Positions 54,239 through 63,192 of a stretch of 64,000 bases of DNA are shown piece after piece (within the stretch, counting starts at the first letter, position 1; each line of letters opens with the position of its first letter). Made by a program: the position numbers and the translations under genes. The notes below the pieces were generated by a model that saw only the letters and a list, made by a program, of their open reading frames with translations, was not told the DNA's origin and did not search any database. Source of the stretch: Rhodoferax fermentans (GTDB taxonomy: Bacteria; Pseudomonadota; Gammaproteobacteria; Burkholderiales; Burkholderiaceae_C). The DNA lies in NCBI RefSeq assembly GCF_002017865.1, contig NZ_MTJN01000002.1:1426001-1490000 (forward strand), in the 5' to 3' direction.

Positions 54239-55552
54239 TTATTTGTAATAACCGGCCTTCTTCATTTCACGCTCGGCAGCGATTTGCGATGCCTTCAAAG
54301 CGGCGTCCACCGTGGACTTGCCAGCCAGCGCGGCGCTCATCTGTTGACCGACAGCAATGCCAATGGCCTGAAATTCAGGGATGGCCGCAAACTGCACCCC
54401 GACATACGGGCTCTTGGGCAGGGTTGAATCGGTCGGGTTGGCGCTGTCGATGGCCATCTTTTCGGCGGCGGCAAAACGGGCTGCTTTTTGGAACTCAGGC
54501 GCGGCGTAGGTGCTCTTGCGGGTGCCGGTGGGCACATTCGCCCAGCCATTGGTCTTGGCGACGAGCTGGATGTATTCCTTGCTCGTGGCCCAGGTCACGA
54601 ACTTCTGAGCGGCGTCCACCTTTTGTGAACCAGCAGGAATCGCCAGGTTCCAGGACCACAGCCAGTTGGCGCCTTTGGGCGTGTTCATGGTGGGAGCCTG
54701 GGCAAAGGCCATCTGGTCCGCCACCTTGGACTGCTTCGGATCGCTGACAAACGAGGCGGCAATGGTGGCATCAATCCACATGCCGCACTTGCCAGCGTTG
54801 GTCAGCGCCAGGATTTCGTTGAAGCTGTTGGCCGACGAGCCGGGCGGGCCGTAGTTTTTCAGCAGGTCCACGTAATAGGTGATGGCTTCTTTCCAGGGTT
54901 TGCTTTCCAGCTGGGGTTTCCAGCTCATGTCGAACCACTGGCCACCAAAGGTGTTCACCATGGTGGTGATAAAGGCCATGTTGTCACCCCAGCCCGGCTT
55001 GCCACGCAGGCAGATGCCATAGACGCCATCCTTGGGGCTGTTCATCTTGGCGGCCAGGTCTTTGATTTGCGGCCAGGTCGGGCGATCAGGTACTTGCACA
55101 CCGGCCTTGTCGGCCAGGTCCTTGCGGTACATCAGCATTGAGCTTTCACCATAGAACGGTGCGGCAAACAGCTTGCCATCCACCGACAGGCCGTTGCGCA
55201 TGGCGGGCAGCAAATCGTCCACGTCATAGGCGGCATCGGTTTTGAGCTCCTGCAACCAGCCTTTTTTGCCCCAGATCGGCGCCTCGTACATGCCGATGGT
55301 CATGATGTCGAACTGACCGCCCTTGGTGGCGATGTCGGTGGTCACGCGCTGACGCAGCACGCCTTCTTCGAGCGTGACCCATTTGAGTTTGATGTCGGGG
55401 TTGGCACTCTCAAAATGTTTGCTGAGCTTCTGCATTTCGATCATGTGGCCGTTGTTCACGGTGGCGATGACCAGTTCGGTGGCTGCATGAGACATGCCGC
55501 AAAGCGACAGAACCAGAGAGGCAGCAAGTGTGAGGCGAACTTTCAGTTTCAT
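54239..55552 (-). CDS. Polyol-binding protein of ABC transporter (SmoE/MtlE type)
   Basis: Periplasmic solute-binding protein of 437 aa: signal peptide cut after SHA (about residue 23), then ELVIATVNNGHMIEMQKLSKHFE, and the bilobed fold of family 1 (FDIMTIGMYEAPIWGKKGWLQELK, YGICLRGKPGWGDNMAFI). The sequence is close to the sorbitol/mannitol-binding proteins of Rhodobacter smo and pseudomonad mtl operons. First gene of the operon; a probable operator lies upstream. Confidence 0.9.
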   Translation of the reverse strand: MKLKVRLTLAASLVLSLCGMSHAATELVIATVNNGHMIEMQKLSKHFESANPDIKLKWVTLEEGVLRQRVTTDIATKGGQFDIMTIGMYEAPIWGKKGWLQELKTDAAYDVDDLLPAMRNGLSVDGKLFAAPFYGESSMLMYRKDLADKAGVQVPDRPTWPQIKDLAAKMNSPKDGVYGICLRGKPGWGDNMAFITTMVNTFGGQWFDMSWKPQLESKPWKEAITYYVDLLKNYGPPGSSANSFNEILALTNAGKCGMWIDATIAASFVSDPKQSKVADQMAFAQAPTMNTPKGANWLWSWNLAIPAGSQKVDAAQKFVTWATSKEYIQLVAKTNGWANVPTGTRKSTYAAPEFQKAARFAAAEKMAIDSANPTDSTLPKSPYVGVQFAAIPEFQAIGIAVGQQMSAALAGKSTVDAALKASQIAAEREMKKAGYYK

Positions 55553-55653
55553 GGTTGGGGCTCCGTTGAGAGAAATGTGGTTTGCTCTGTTCAGCGCGCT
55601 ATCTGCGCTGACACAGGTGACGATACTGATCCTGTCTCGCGGCTTTGATACTT

Positions 55654-55719
55654 AAATTGGTCAAGTAGGTACGTTATTGCAAAATTTGACTAGTATTTAC
55701 ACCTAGGGGCGTCAAATTT
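55654..55719. promoter_or_regulatory. Operator-like repeats upstream of the polyol operon
   Basis: Two imperfect direct repeats, AAATTGGTCAAGTAGGTAC (55654-55672) and AAATTTGACTAGTATTTAC (55682-55700), agree at 14 of 19 positions with starts 28 bp apart, as expected for an AraC-type activator. The second also pairs with GTCAAATTT (55711-55719) as an inverted repeat. The rest of the 339-bp gap to cca shows no further gene. Confidence 0.5.
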
Positions 55720-55891
55720 GTACTGCTGCTGAGAGGCATATTGGTAGTCCGCGCCCATCGATCTCACCTGGATACTCTGCAAAAGAGATGTGCTGCAGAT
55801 GTGTGCAGACGGGCATGTGGCATCTGCACAGCATGTGCGCGGGTTTGACGAGACTTGTTCAGTGTGGCCCTAAGCTCAGTAAACTGCGGCC

Positions 55892-57151
55892 ATGAAAATC
55901 TTCCTTGTAGGTGGTGCGGTGCGCGATGCGCTGCTGGGTTTGCCAGTGAGTGACCGCGACTGGGTGGTGGTGGGCGCCACGCCGCAGCGGATGCTTGACC
56001 AGGGTTATGTGCCGGTTGGCAAAGACTTCCCGGTGTTCCTGCACCCGCAAACCCATGAGGAATACGCGCTGGCGCGCACCGAGCGCAAAACCGCGCCCGG
56101 TTACCACGGCTTTGTTTTCCACACCGCACCCGACGTGACTCTGGAAGATGATTTGGCGCGGCGTGACATCACTATCAATGCCATAGCTACTTCCCCATAT
56201 TCAATAAGGGCCAACGGCCAATTTGACACTAAAAGCACGCTGATTGACCCGTTCCACGGCCAGCAGGACCTGGCAGCCAAATTGTTTCGCCATGTCAGCC
56301 CGGCGTTTCGCGAAGACCCGGTGCGTATCCTGCGGGTGGCGCGTTTTGCGGCACGGTTTGCCGACTTCACGGTGGCGCCCGAAACCCTGGCACTGATGCA
56401 GCAGATGGTGACTGACGGCGAAGTCGATCACCTCGTGCCCGAACGCATCTGGCAAGAGCTGTCGCGCGGGCTGATGGAGGCCACACCTTCACGTATGTTC
56501 GCGGTGTTACGCGACTGCGGCGCACTGGCGCGCCTGCTGCCCGAGGTGGACCGCCTGTGGGGCGTGCCCCAGCGCGCCGACTACCACCCCGAGGTCGACA
56601 CCGGTGTGCACCTGATGATGGTGCTGGACATGGCCGCGCGCCTGCAGGCGCCCCTGGCCGTGCGTTTTGCCTGCCTGTGCCACGACCTGGGCAAGGGCAA
56701 CACCCCGGCCGATGTGTTGCCGCGCCACATCGGCCATGAAGAGCGCAGTGCCCGGTTGCTCAAAGGGGTCTGTGAACGCCTGCGTGTGCCCACCGAATGC
56801 CGCGAACTCGCCGATGTGGTGGCGCGTGAACACAGCAACGTCCACCGCAGCACCGACTTTGGCGCCAGCGCCCTGGTGCGCCTGCTGGAGCGTTGTGATG
56901 CCTTGCGCAAACCACAGCGTTTTGCCGACATGCTGCTGGCCTGTGAGTCTGATGCACGTGGCCGACTTGGGCACCTTGACAGCCCCTACCCGCAGCGGCC
57001 CCGGCTGCTGCAGGTGCTGGCGGTGATGCAGGCGGTGGACACCAAAACCATCGCCCAACAGGCCATGGAGATGGGCGCCAGTGGGCCAAAAGTCGGCGAC
57101 ATGGTGCACCAGGCCCGGGTGGCGGCGGTGCAGGCCACCCTGCCTGGCTGA
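55892..57151 (+). CDS. cca: tRNA CCA-adding enzyme (nucleotidyltransferase, HD domain)
   Basis: Adds or repairs the 3' CCA of tRNAs; 419 aa. The catalytic loop VGGAVRDALLG and SDRDWVVVG metal residues (about 5-28), RRDITINAI, HVSPAFREDPVRILRVARFAARF, and a C-terminal HD phosphohydrolase domain (VHLMMVLDMAARL, FACLCHDLGKG) give the E. coli-type architecture. An 11-residue excess between INAI and IDPFHG is the product of a family A repeat inside the gene. ATG at 55892. Confidence 0.95.
   Translation: MKIFLVGGAVRDALLGLPVSDRDWVVVGATPQRMLDQGYVPVGKDFPVFLHPQTHEEYALARTERKTAPGYHGFVFHTAPDVTLEDDLARRDITINAIATSPYSIRANGQFDTKSTLIDPFHGQQDLAAKLFRHVSPAFREDPVRILRVARFAARFADFTVAPETLALMQQMVTDGEVDHLVPERIWQELSRGLMEATPSRMFAVLRDCGALARLLPEVDRLWGVPQRADYHPEVDTGVHLMMVLDMAARLQAPLAVRFACLCHDLGKGNTPADVLPRHIGHEERSARLLKGVCERLRVPTECRELADVVAREHSNVHRSTDFGASALVRLLERCDALRKPQRFADMLLACESDARGRLGHLDSPYPQRPRLLQVLAVMQAVDTKTIAQQAMEMGASGPKVGDMVHQARVAAVQATLPG
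56173..56228 (-). repeat. Family A repeat inside cca
   Basis: Plus strand ATCAATGCCATAGCTACTTC then CCCATATTCAATAAGGGCCA and ACGGCCAATTTGAC; it aligns with the reverse complement of the intergenic copies (ATAGCTTCTGGCCCTTGTTA, TATAAGGGCTAGAGGCC). In frame it encodes ATSPYSIRANGQFDTKST, at residues about 99-116. Confidence 0.8.
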
Positions 57152-57266
57152 AACCACCCACGTCAGGCGCTGCGGGTGTCGCGCGGACGGGCCAACAGAC
57201 GCAAGATTCGCGAGAAATCCCTCACAGATCAAACTTGGGCGAAATCCGCTGGGTTATGCTTACAAC

Positions 57267-57968
57267 ATGTCAAGTTTGCTGATTATTGAAGACGACGAAC
57301 TGCTGCGTGATGGTTTAAGCGCCCAGCTTCGTCAGCTCGGTCATGCAGTGACCACAGCGGCCGATGGTGAGTTGGCACAACGGCTGCTGGAGTCTGACCG
57401 CTTTGACGGTGTGGTGCTGGATCTGGGCCTGCCCAAGATCAGTGGCATGGAACTGCTGCGCTGGTTGCGCAAACGTCTGCCCGCGCTGCCAGTGCTGATC
57501 CTGACCGCCCGCGACGATGTCGATGACCGGGTACAGGGCCTCAACGCCGGTGCCGACGACTACCTGACCAAACCCTTCGACATGGCCGAACTGCAGGCCC
57601 GGCTCGGCGCGCTGCTGCGCCGCGCCGCGCTGCCTGCCTTTGGTGGCAGCCTGGAGGTGGCCAGCCAGAGCACCCGGCGCCTGCGGGTCGACGCCACCCT
57701 GCCACAAGCCTGGCTGGGGGACGAACCACTGGACCTGACCCAGCGTGAATGGGCCCTGCTGTCGCTGCTGGTGACCCACGCCGGGCGGGTGGTCAGCCGC
57801 GAGGATGTGCTGGAAACCTGGCAGGCCGAACCCGGCGACAGCCTGAGTTCCGCCTCGAACGCACTGGAGGTCTACATCCACCGCCTGCGCCGCAAGCTGG
57901 TCGACTCGGGCCTGAACATCCGCAATGTGCGCGGCCTGGGCTACATGCTGGAAACCACGCCGCAATGA
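57267..57968 (+). CDS. OmpR-family response regulator (TctD/QseB type)
   Basis: 233 aa: receiver domain (1-118) with D52 as phosphorylation site (VVLDLGLPKISG), conserved Thr and Lys (LTARDD, DYLTKPFD), and a C-terminal winged helix (about 150-230, LDLTQREWALLSLLVTHAGRVVSREDV, YIHRLRRKL). ATG at 57267. It overlaps the sensor kinase by 4 bp. TctDE of this type control tricarboxylate uptake in relatives, but no transporter is nearby here. Confidence 0.92.
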   Translation: MSSLLIIEDDELLRDGLSAQLRQLGHAVTTAADGELAQRLLESDRFDGVVLDLGLPKISGMELLRWLRKRLPALPVLILTARDDVDDRVQGLNAGADDYLTKPFDMAELQARLGALLRRAALPAFGGSLEVASQSTRRLRVDATLPQAWLGDEPLDLTQREWALLSLLVTHAGRVVSREDVLETWQAEPGDSLSSASNALEVYIHRLRRKLVDSGLNIRNVRGLGYMLETTPQ

Positions 57969-59416
57969 ACACCGAGGCCAGGCCTGCCGGGCAGGGTCTG
58001 TCACTCAAACGCCAGTTGCTGCTGTGGCTGCTGCTGCCCCAACTGGTGCTGTTTCTGGTGGGTGGTGCGCTGGCTTACCGGATCGCCCTGAGTTACGCCG
58101 AAAAAGCCACCGACCAGTCACTGACCCAGTCGGTGCGTTCGCTGGCACGCCAGGTCAAACCGATTGGCTCCGGGCTCTTGATCGACTTTCCGCGTGCGGC
58201 GCAGGACATCATCGAACAGGACCCGCAAGACCGAGTCAGCTACATGGTGTCGAGCCCGCCCGGGCATTTTTTGCTGGGCAACGCCAAGCTGCCCGACCCC
58301 GCCATCACGGTGGCGGCCAACAGCCGTGACGCCCTGCTCTACACCACCCACATCGATGGCAAACCGATGCGCCTGGCCCTGCTGGAGCTGGACTACGGCG
58401 AGGCCGATGCGCCCCAACGCCTGCGCGTGCAGGTGGCCAAAAGCCTGGCCCTGCAACAACGTCTGACCAACGAACTGATTGCCGACATGCTGGCACCACT
58501 GATGCTGCTGGTGGCGCTGATGAGTTTGCTGGTTTTTGCCGGTATCTCGCGCGGGCTGCAGCCGCTCAAACGCCTGCAGGCGCAGCTCGGCGACCGCCAG
58601 TCACTCAGCGTGCACGCGCTGTCGCCGATCGAGCTGACACAGGCGCCGCAAGAGGTCCATGCCCTGGCCACGGCACTGAACCAGCTGCTGTCGGCGGTAC
58701 GGCGCAGCCTGAGCCAGGAAAAACGTTTTCTCAACGATGCGGCGCACCAACTGCGCACCCCGCTGGCGGGTTTGATCAGCCAGACCGAACTGGCGCTGAC
58801 CGAAACCGACCCGCAGGCGCGGCAGGACCGGCTCAACAAGGTGTTGTCAGGCGCCCGGCGCAGTGCCCACCTGGTGCACCAGTTGCTGTCACTGGCGCGC
58901 AACGAGGTCGAGGCCAAGCTGGCGCCGCTGGATGTGGCGGTGCTGGCGCGGGAGGTGGCGCGCGAGTGGACACCGCGTGCGCTCAAACACAACATCGACC
59001 TGGGTTATGAGGGGGAGGACCACCTGATGGTGAACGGTGAAGCCCTGCTGCTGCACGAAGCCCTGAGCAACCTGATCGACAACGCCCTGACCTACGCCGG
59101 CCCGGGCACCGAGGTGACGCTGAGCGCCCGCACCGAAGCGGACCAGGTGGTACTGGAGGTCCAGGACAACGGCACCGGGGTCTCCGAGCAAGACCTGCCG
59201 CAGGTGTTCAACCGGTTCTGGCGCGCCAACGAGTTGCCGGGCGGCTGCGGGCTGGGCCTGGCGATTGTGAAAGAGATCACCCAACGCCATGGTGGCCACG
59301 CCCAGGCGCTGGCGGCACAACCCCATGGGTTGCGGGTGCAACTGTTGTTGCCAAGACTCGACACGGCGGACGGCACCTCGCTCTCGCAGGGCACAAGTGC
59401 CCCTCAGAGACCGTAG
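57965..59416 (+). CDS. TctE-type sensor histidine kinase
   Basis: 483 aa: transmembrane helix (about 17-38), a periplasmic 2CSK_N-type sensing domain (SYAEKATDQSLTQSVRSLARQVK ...), a second transmembrane helix (about 175-195), HAMP-like linker, HisKA with His261 in DAAHQLRTPLAGL, and HATPase with NALTYAGPG, DNGTGVSEQDLPQVFNRFWRA and GLGLAIVKEI. All kinase motifs intact. Translationally coupled to the response regulator. Confidence 0.92.
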   Translation: MNTEARPAGQGLSLKRQLLLWLLLPQLVLFLVGGALAYRIALSYAEKATDQSLTQSVRSLARQVKPIGSGLLIDFPRAAQDIIEQDPQDRVSYMVSSPPGHFLLGNAKLPDPAITVAANSRDALLYTTHIDGKPMRLALLELDYGEADAPQRLRVQVAKSLALQQRLTNELIADMLAPLMLLVALMSLLVFAGISRGLQPLKRLQAQLGDRQSLSVHALSPIELTQAPQEVHALATALNQLLSAVRRSLSQEKRFLNDAAHQLRTPLAGLISQTELALTETDPQARQDRLNKVLSGARRSAHLVHQLLSLARNEVEAKLAPLDVAVLAREVAREWTPRALKHNIDLGYEGEDHLMVNGEALLLHEALSNLIDNALTYAGPGTEVTLSARTEADQVVLEVQDNGTGVSEQDLPQVFNRFWRANELPGGCGLGLAIVKEITQRHGGHAQALAAQPHGLRVQLLLPRLDTADGTSLSQGTSAPQRP

Positions 59417-59502
59417 GCGGGTTGGCGTCATGAGATACTGAACTGCCGCACGGATCACAGCAGGTCGCGGCATCAATGGGCTCGACACTCACCCGATGAA
59501 CC

Positions 59503-62091
59503 GTGAACAACATCAAGTCCTTTCTCCATGACGCCTCTCTGGCCAGACAGAGCACGCAGGACGTGGTGCGTGACGAGGCCAGCCACAACCCCTGGCGACT
59601 GGCGCTGGAGGGCTTGCAGGCCGGCATTTGGGACTGGAATGTGCTCACCGGTGAGCAATACCATTCACCGCGCTGGGAGCAGCAGCTGGGCTACAGTGGC
59701 CACGAACTCGACGCCAGTTACCACGCGTTCATCTCCCGCGTCCATCCAGAGGATCTACCGGCCTTGCAGACGGCCATGGCCGACTACCTTGAAGGACGCA
59801 GCAGCCACTATGCGATCGAGCTGCGTCTGCGCTGCAAGGATGGACGCTGGACCTGGATAGGTGCCTCAGGCATTGCGGTGAGCCGCGACGCGCAGGGGCG
59901 CCCCACCCGCATCATCGGCACCCACAACGACATCACACAGCGCAAAGAGGCCGAGCAAGCCCTGATGGAGCTCAACACCAACCTGCAAGAAACAACAAGG
60001 CTGCTGCGCACCACCCTGGACCACATCAGCCAGGGCATTTTTCTGCTGGACGCCGACAAACGCATCATCGGCTTCAACCCACGGGTGTGTGAGTTGCTGG
60101 AAGTACCGCCCGAGATGCTGATGGCACGCCCCACCTTGACGCAGTTCAGCGCGTTCCAGCTCAGCCGCGGGGACTTTGGCGAAGGTGAGCTGTTTGTGAG
60201 TGAGAACGCGCGCGCCTACGTTCGCAGCGATGGCTTGGGTGAACCACCGGCCCACTATGTGCGCGAGACACGCCAAGGCCGCATGCTGGAGGTCCGGTCC
60301 AGGCTGTTGCCCGACGGCGGCATGGTGCGCACCTTCACCGATGTCACCGACTACGTGCGCACCCAGCAAGCCCTGCAGACCAACGAAGCACGCTGGCGCC
60401 TGGCGCTGGAGAGCACCGGCGACGGGCTGTGGGACCTCACCGTGCCCACCGGTGAAGAGTACCTGTCGCCGGGTCTGCTGCGCATGTACGGTTTTGAGGA
60501 GGGTGACCTGCGCGCCAGCCTGGAAGACCGTGACCGACACACCCATCCCGACGACCTGGAGCGGGTGCGGCGCGACCGGCAGGACCACCTGGATGGGCTC
60601 ACCCCTACCTACAGCAACGAACACCGCGTGTTGTGCAAGGACGGCAGCTGGAAATGGGTGTTGTCACGCGGCATGGTCATCAGTCGGGACGCCAACGGCA
60701 AAGCCTTGCGCATGATCGGCACCCACACCGACATCAGTAAACGCAAGGCGGCCGAGGCCACCATCTGGCAACAGGCCCACTTTGACGCGCTGACCGGCCT
60801 GCCCAACCGTCGCTTGATGCGTGAACGCCTGGCACAAGAGATGAAAAAATGCCGACGGGATGGGCTGAAACTGGCGCTGCTGTTCATCGACCTGGACCGC
60901 TTCAAGGAAGTCAACGACACCCTGGGCCATGACCGCGGCGACCTGCTGCTGACCGAGGCCGCCCAACGCATCAGCCACTGCCTGCGCGAAGTTGACACCG
61001 TGGCGCGCATGGGCGGTGACGAATTCATGGTGATCGTGACCGAACTGCCGCAGGTGGCTGACCTGGAAGCGGTGCTGCACAAGCTGCTGGGCTCGCTCGG
61101 CGGGGTGTTCCAGCTCGGGCTGGATCAGGTGTTCATCTCGGCCAGCATCGGTGTCACGGTTTACCCCGATGATGCGCTGGAGATTGAAGGCCTGCTCAAA
61201 AACGCGGACCAGGCGCTCTATGTGGCCAAAGCCGCCGGGCGCAACCGCTTCAGCTATTTCACACCCGCGCTGCAGGAAGCCGCCCAGTGGCGGGCCCAGC
61301 TCACCCGGGACATGCGCTTGGCGCTGGTCGAGCAACAGTTCCGGGTGGTGTATCAGCCGATCGTGACCCTGGCCACGGGGGTCATCCACAAGGCCGAGGC
61401 CTTGTTGCGCTGGCAACACCCGACACGCGGCCTGATCAACCCGGGCGAGTTCATCCCGGTGGCCGAAAGCAGTGGGCTGATCGGGGCGCTGGGTGAATGG
61501 GTGTTCCAGCAAGCCGCCGACCAGGTACAGGCCTGGCGTGCCAGCTTGCACCCGGACTTCCAGATCAGCATCAACAAGTCACCGGTGCAGTTTGAAAACC
61601 CCGACCCGCTGGCCACCCCCTGGATCGAACAGCTGCGTGCACGCGGGCTCGGTGGCGACAGCATCGTGGTGGAAATCACCGAAGGCCTGCTGCTGTCCAC
61701 CAGTGCCGGCGTGACCGAGCAACTGCTGGCCATGGGGGATGACGGCATCCAGGTCTCGCTGGACGACTTTGGGACCGGCTACTCGTCGCTGGCCTACTTG
61801 CAGAAGTTCCACATCGACGTGATCAAGATCGACCAGTCGTTTGTGCGCCAGCTGGCGCCTCAGTCCACCAACTTAGCGCTGTGCCAGGGCATCATCGCGA
61901 TGGCGCATGCGCTGGGCATCCAGGTGGTGGCCGAAGGCATCGAGACAGAGCAACAGCGTGCGCTGCTGGCCGCTGCGGGGTGTGACTTTGGCCAGGGTTA
62001 TTTCTTCTCGAGGCCGGTGAGTGCTGCCGAGTTTGAACAGATCTGCGGCCAGATCCACGTCCATCCACCCACCGTCAACGCCGCGCTCTGA
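59503..62091 (+). CDS. PAS-GGDEF-EAL c-di-GMP signalling protein
   Basis: 862 aa from a GTG at 59503, cytoplasmic. Three PAS/PAC domains (about 30-150, 165-285, 290-410), a GGDEF domain with an intact motif at 504-508 (MGGDEFMVIV), and an EAL domain beginning E632-A-L (EALLRW) with EITEGLLL, DDFGTGYSS, KIDQSF and AEGIET. Catalytic residues of both domains are present, so it could make and degrade c-di-GMP; which prevails cannot be told. Stand-alone gene. Confidence 0.93.
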   Translation: MNNIKSFLHDASLARQSTQDVVRDEASHNPWRLALEGLQAGIWDWNVLTGEQYHSPRWEQQLGYSGHELDASYHAFISRVHPEDLPALQTAMADYLEGRSSHYAIELRLRCKDGRWTWIGASGIAVSRDAQGRPTRIIGTHNDITQRKEAEQALMELNTNLQETTRLLRTTLDHISQGIFLLDADKRIIGFNPRVCELLEVPPEMLMARPTLTQFSAFQLSRGDFGEGELFVSENARAYVRSDGLGEPPAHYVRETRQGRMLEVRSRLLPDGGMVRTFTDVTDYVRTQQALQTNEARWRLALESTGDGLWDLTVPTGEEYLSPGLLRMYGFEEGDLRASLEDRDRHTHPDDLERVRRDRQDHLDGLTPTYSNEHRVLCKDGSWKWVLSRGMVISRDANGKALRMIGTHTDISKRKAAEATIWQQAHFDALTGLPNRRLMRERLAQEMKKCRRDGLKLALLFIDLDRFKEVNDTLGHDRGDLLLTEAAQRISHCLREVDTVARMGGDEFMVIVTELPQVADLEAVLHKLLGSLGGVFQLGLDQVFISASIGVTVYPDDALEIEGLLKNADQALYVAKAAGRNRFSYFTPALQEAAQWRAQLTRDMRLALVEQQFRVVYQPIVTLATGVIHKAEALLRWQHPTRGLINPGEFIPVAESSGLIGALGEWVFQQAADQVQAWRASLHPDFQISINKSPVQFENPDPLATPWIEQLRARGLGGDSIVVEITEGLLLSTSAGVTEQLLAMGDDGIQVSLDDFGTGYSSLAYLQKFHIDVIKIDQSFVRQLAPQSTNLALCQGIIAMAHALGIQVVAEGIETEQQRALLAAAGCDFGQGYFFSRPVSAAEFEQICGQIHVHPPTVNAAL

Positions 62092-62117
62092 GCCAGGCGG
62101 CGGGCCAGGCGTTCACC

Positions 62118-63188
62118 TCAGCCGAGTCGCACACCGGTCTGGGCATCAAACCAGTTGTTGTGGCGGCTGCTGATGGTCAGGCCCACGTTGTCACCCACGG
62201 CCACCGGGGTGCTCGGCGGTACACGCACATTGATCAGCCCGGCACCGGTCTGGACCACCACATAGGTGTCGGCGCCGGTCGGCTCCACCAGCGTGACCTC
62301 ACCGCGCCAGGGTGCGTCGTCAGCCAGGTGGATGTGCTCCGGGCGCTGGCCCAGGGTCACCGCGCCGGCCACCGGTGCGGGCAGCTGCAAAACCCCACCT
62401 TCAAAGGAAAATTGGCCTGTAGCCCCGATGCCGCTTGCGTTACCAGTTATGAAATTCATAGTGGGTGAACCAATGAACCCGGCCACATAGGTGTTGACCG
62501 GCTGGCGGTAGATCTCGTAGGGGGTGCCAATCTGCTGCAACGTGCCGTCCTTCAACACCGCGATGCGGCTGCCCAGCGTCATGGCCTCAATCTGGTCGTG
62601 CGTCACATACACGCTGGTGATGCCTGAGAGCAGGTGCAGGCGTTTGATCTCGGCACGCATCTCCACGCGTAACTTGGCGTCCAGGTTGGAGAGCGGCTCG
62701 TCAAACAGGAACAGCTGCGGGTCACGCGCCAGCGCCCGGCCCATGGCCACCCGCTGGCGCTGGCCACCCGAGAGCTGCGCTGGGCGGCGCTCCAGCAGGT
62801 GCTCGATCTGCAGCAATGCGGCCACCTCGTGGATACGGCGGGTGCGCACATCGAGCGGGATCTTGCGCATCTCGAGCGCAAAACCGATGTTCTGCGCCAC
62901 ATTCATGGTCGGGTACAGCGCATAACTCTGGAACACCATGGCGATGTCGCGCTGCGCAGGCGGCATGTCGACCACGTTTTTGCCACCGATCCACAACTCC
63001 CCTTCGGTGGGCGCCTCCAGCCCGGCCAGGATGTTGAGCAGGGTAGATTTGCCGCAACCCGAGGGCCCGACCAGAATCAGAAACTCGCCCGGCGCCACAT
63101 CAATGTTGATGTGGCTGAGCACCTCAATCGCGCGGGGACCTTTGCCGAACACCTTGCGAATACCCGCAATGTGGAGTGAAGCTGCCAT
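62118..63188 (-). CDS. Sugar ABC transporter ATPase (UgpC/MalK type)
   Basis: 356-aa ATPase: Walker A GPSGCGKST, signature LSGGQRQRVAMGRALARD, Walker B FLFDEPLSNLDA, MalK-like C-terminal domain with LGQRPEHIHL. ATG at 63188 with AAAGGA upstream; it follows the permease by 4 bp. A repeat-derived insert (about residues 243-261) sits where the C-terminal barrel starts. Confidence 0.92.
   Translation of the reverse strand: MAASLHIAGIRKVFGKGPRAIEVLSHINIDVAPGEFLILVGPSGCGKSTLLNILAGLEAPTEGELWIGGKNVVDMPPAQRDIAMVFQSYALYPTMNVAQNIGFALEMRKIPLDVRTRRIHEVAALLQIEHLLERRPAQLSGGQRQRVAMGRALARDPQLFLFDEPLSNLDAKLRVEMRAEIKRLHLLSGITSVYVTHDQIEAMTLGSRIAVLKDGTLQQIGTPYEIYRQPVNTYVAGFIGSPTMNFITGNASGIGATGQFSFEGGVLQLPAPVAGAVTLGQRPEHIHLADDAPWRGEVTLVEPTGADTYVVVQTGAGLINVRVPPSTPVAVGDNVGLTISSRHNNWFDAQTGVRLG
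62406..62459 (+). repeat. Family A repeat inside the sugar ABC ATPase gene
   Basis: Plus strand GAAAATTGGCCTGTAGCCCC then an eroded core and AGTTATGAAATTCAT, matching the start AATTGGCCTCTAGCCC and the AGCTATGAATT end of the family. The gene reads through it in frame as FITGNASGIGATGQFSF. Confidence 0.6.
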
Positions 63189-63192
63189 GTTC

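Noticed and set aside
59503..62091. Degenerate EAL or GGDEF domain in the PAS-GGDEF-EAL protein
   Set aside because: GGDEF, EAL, DDFGTG, KID and AEGIE motifs are all intact.
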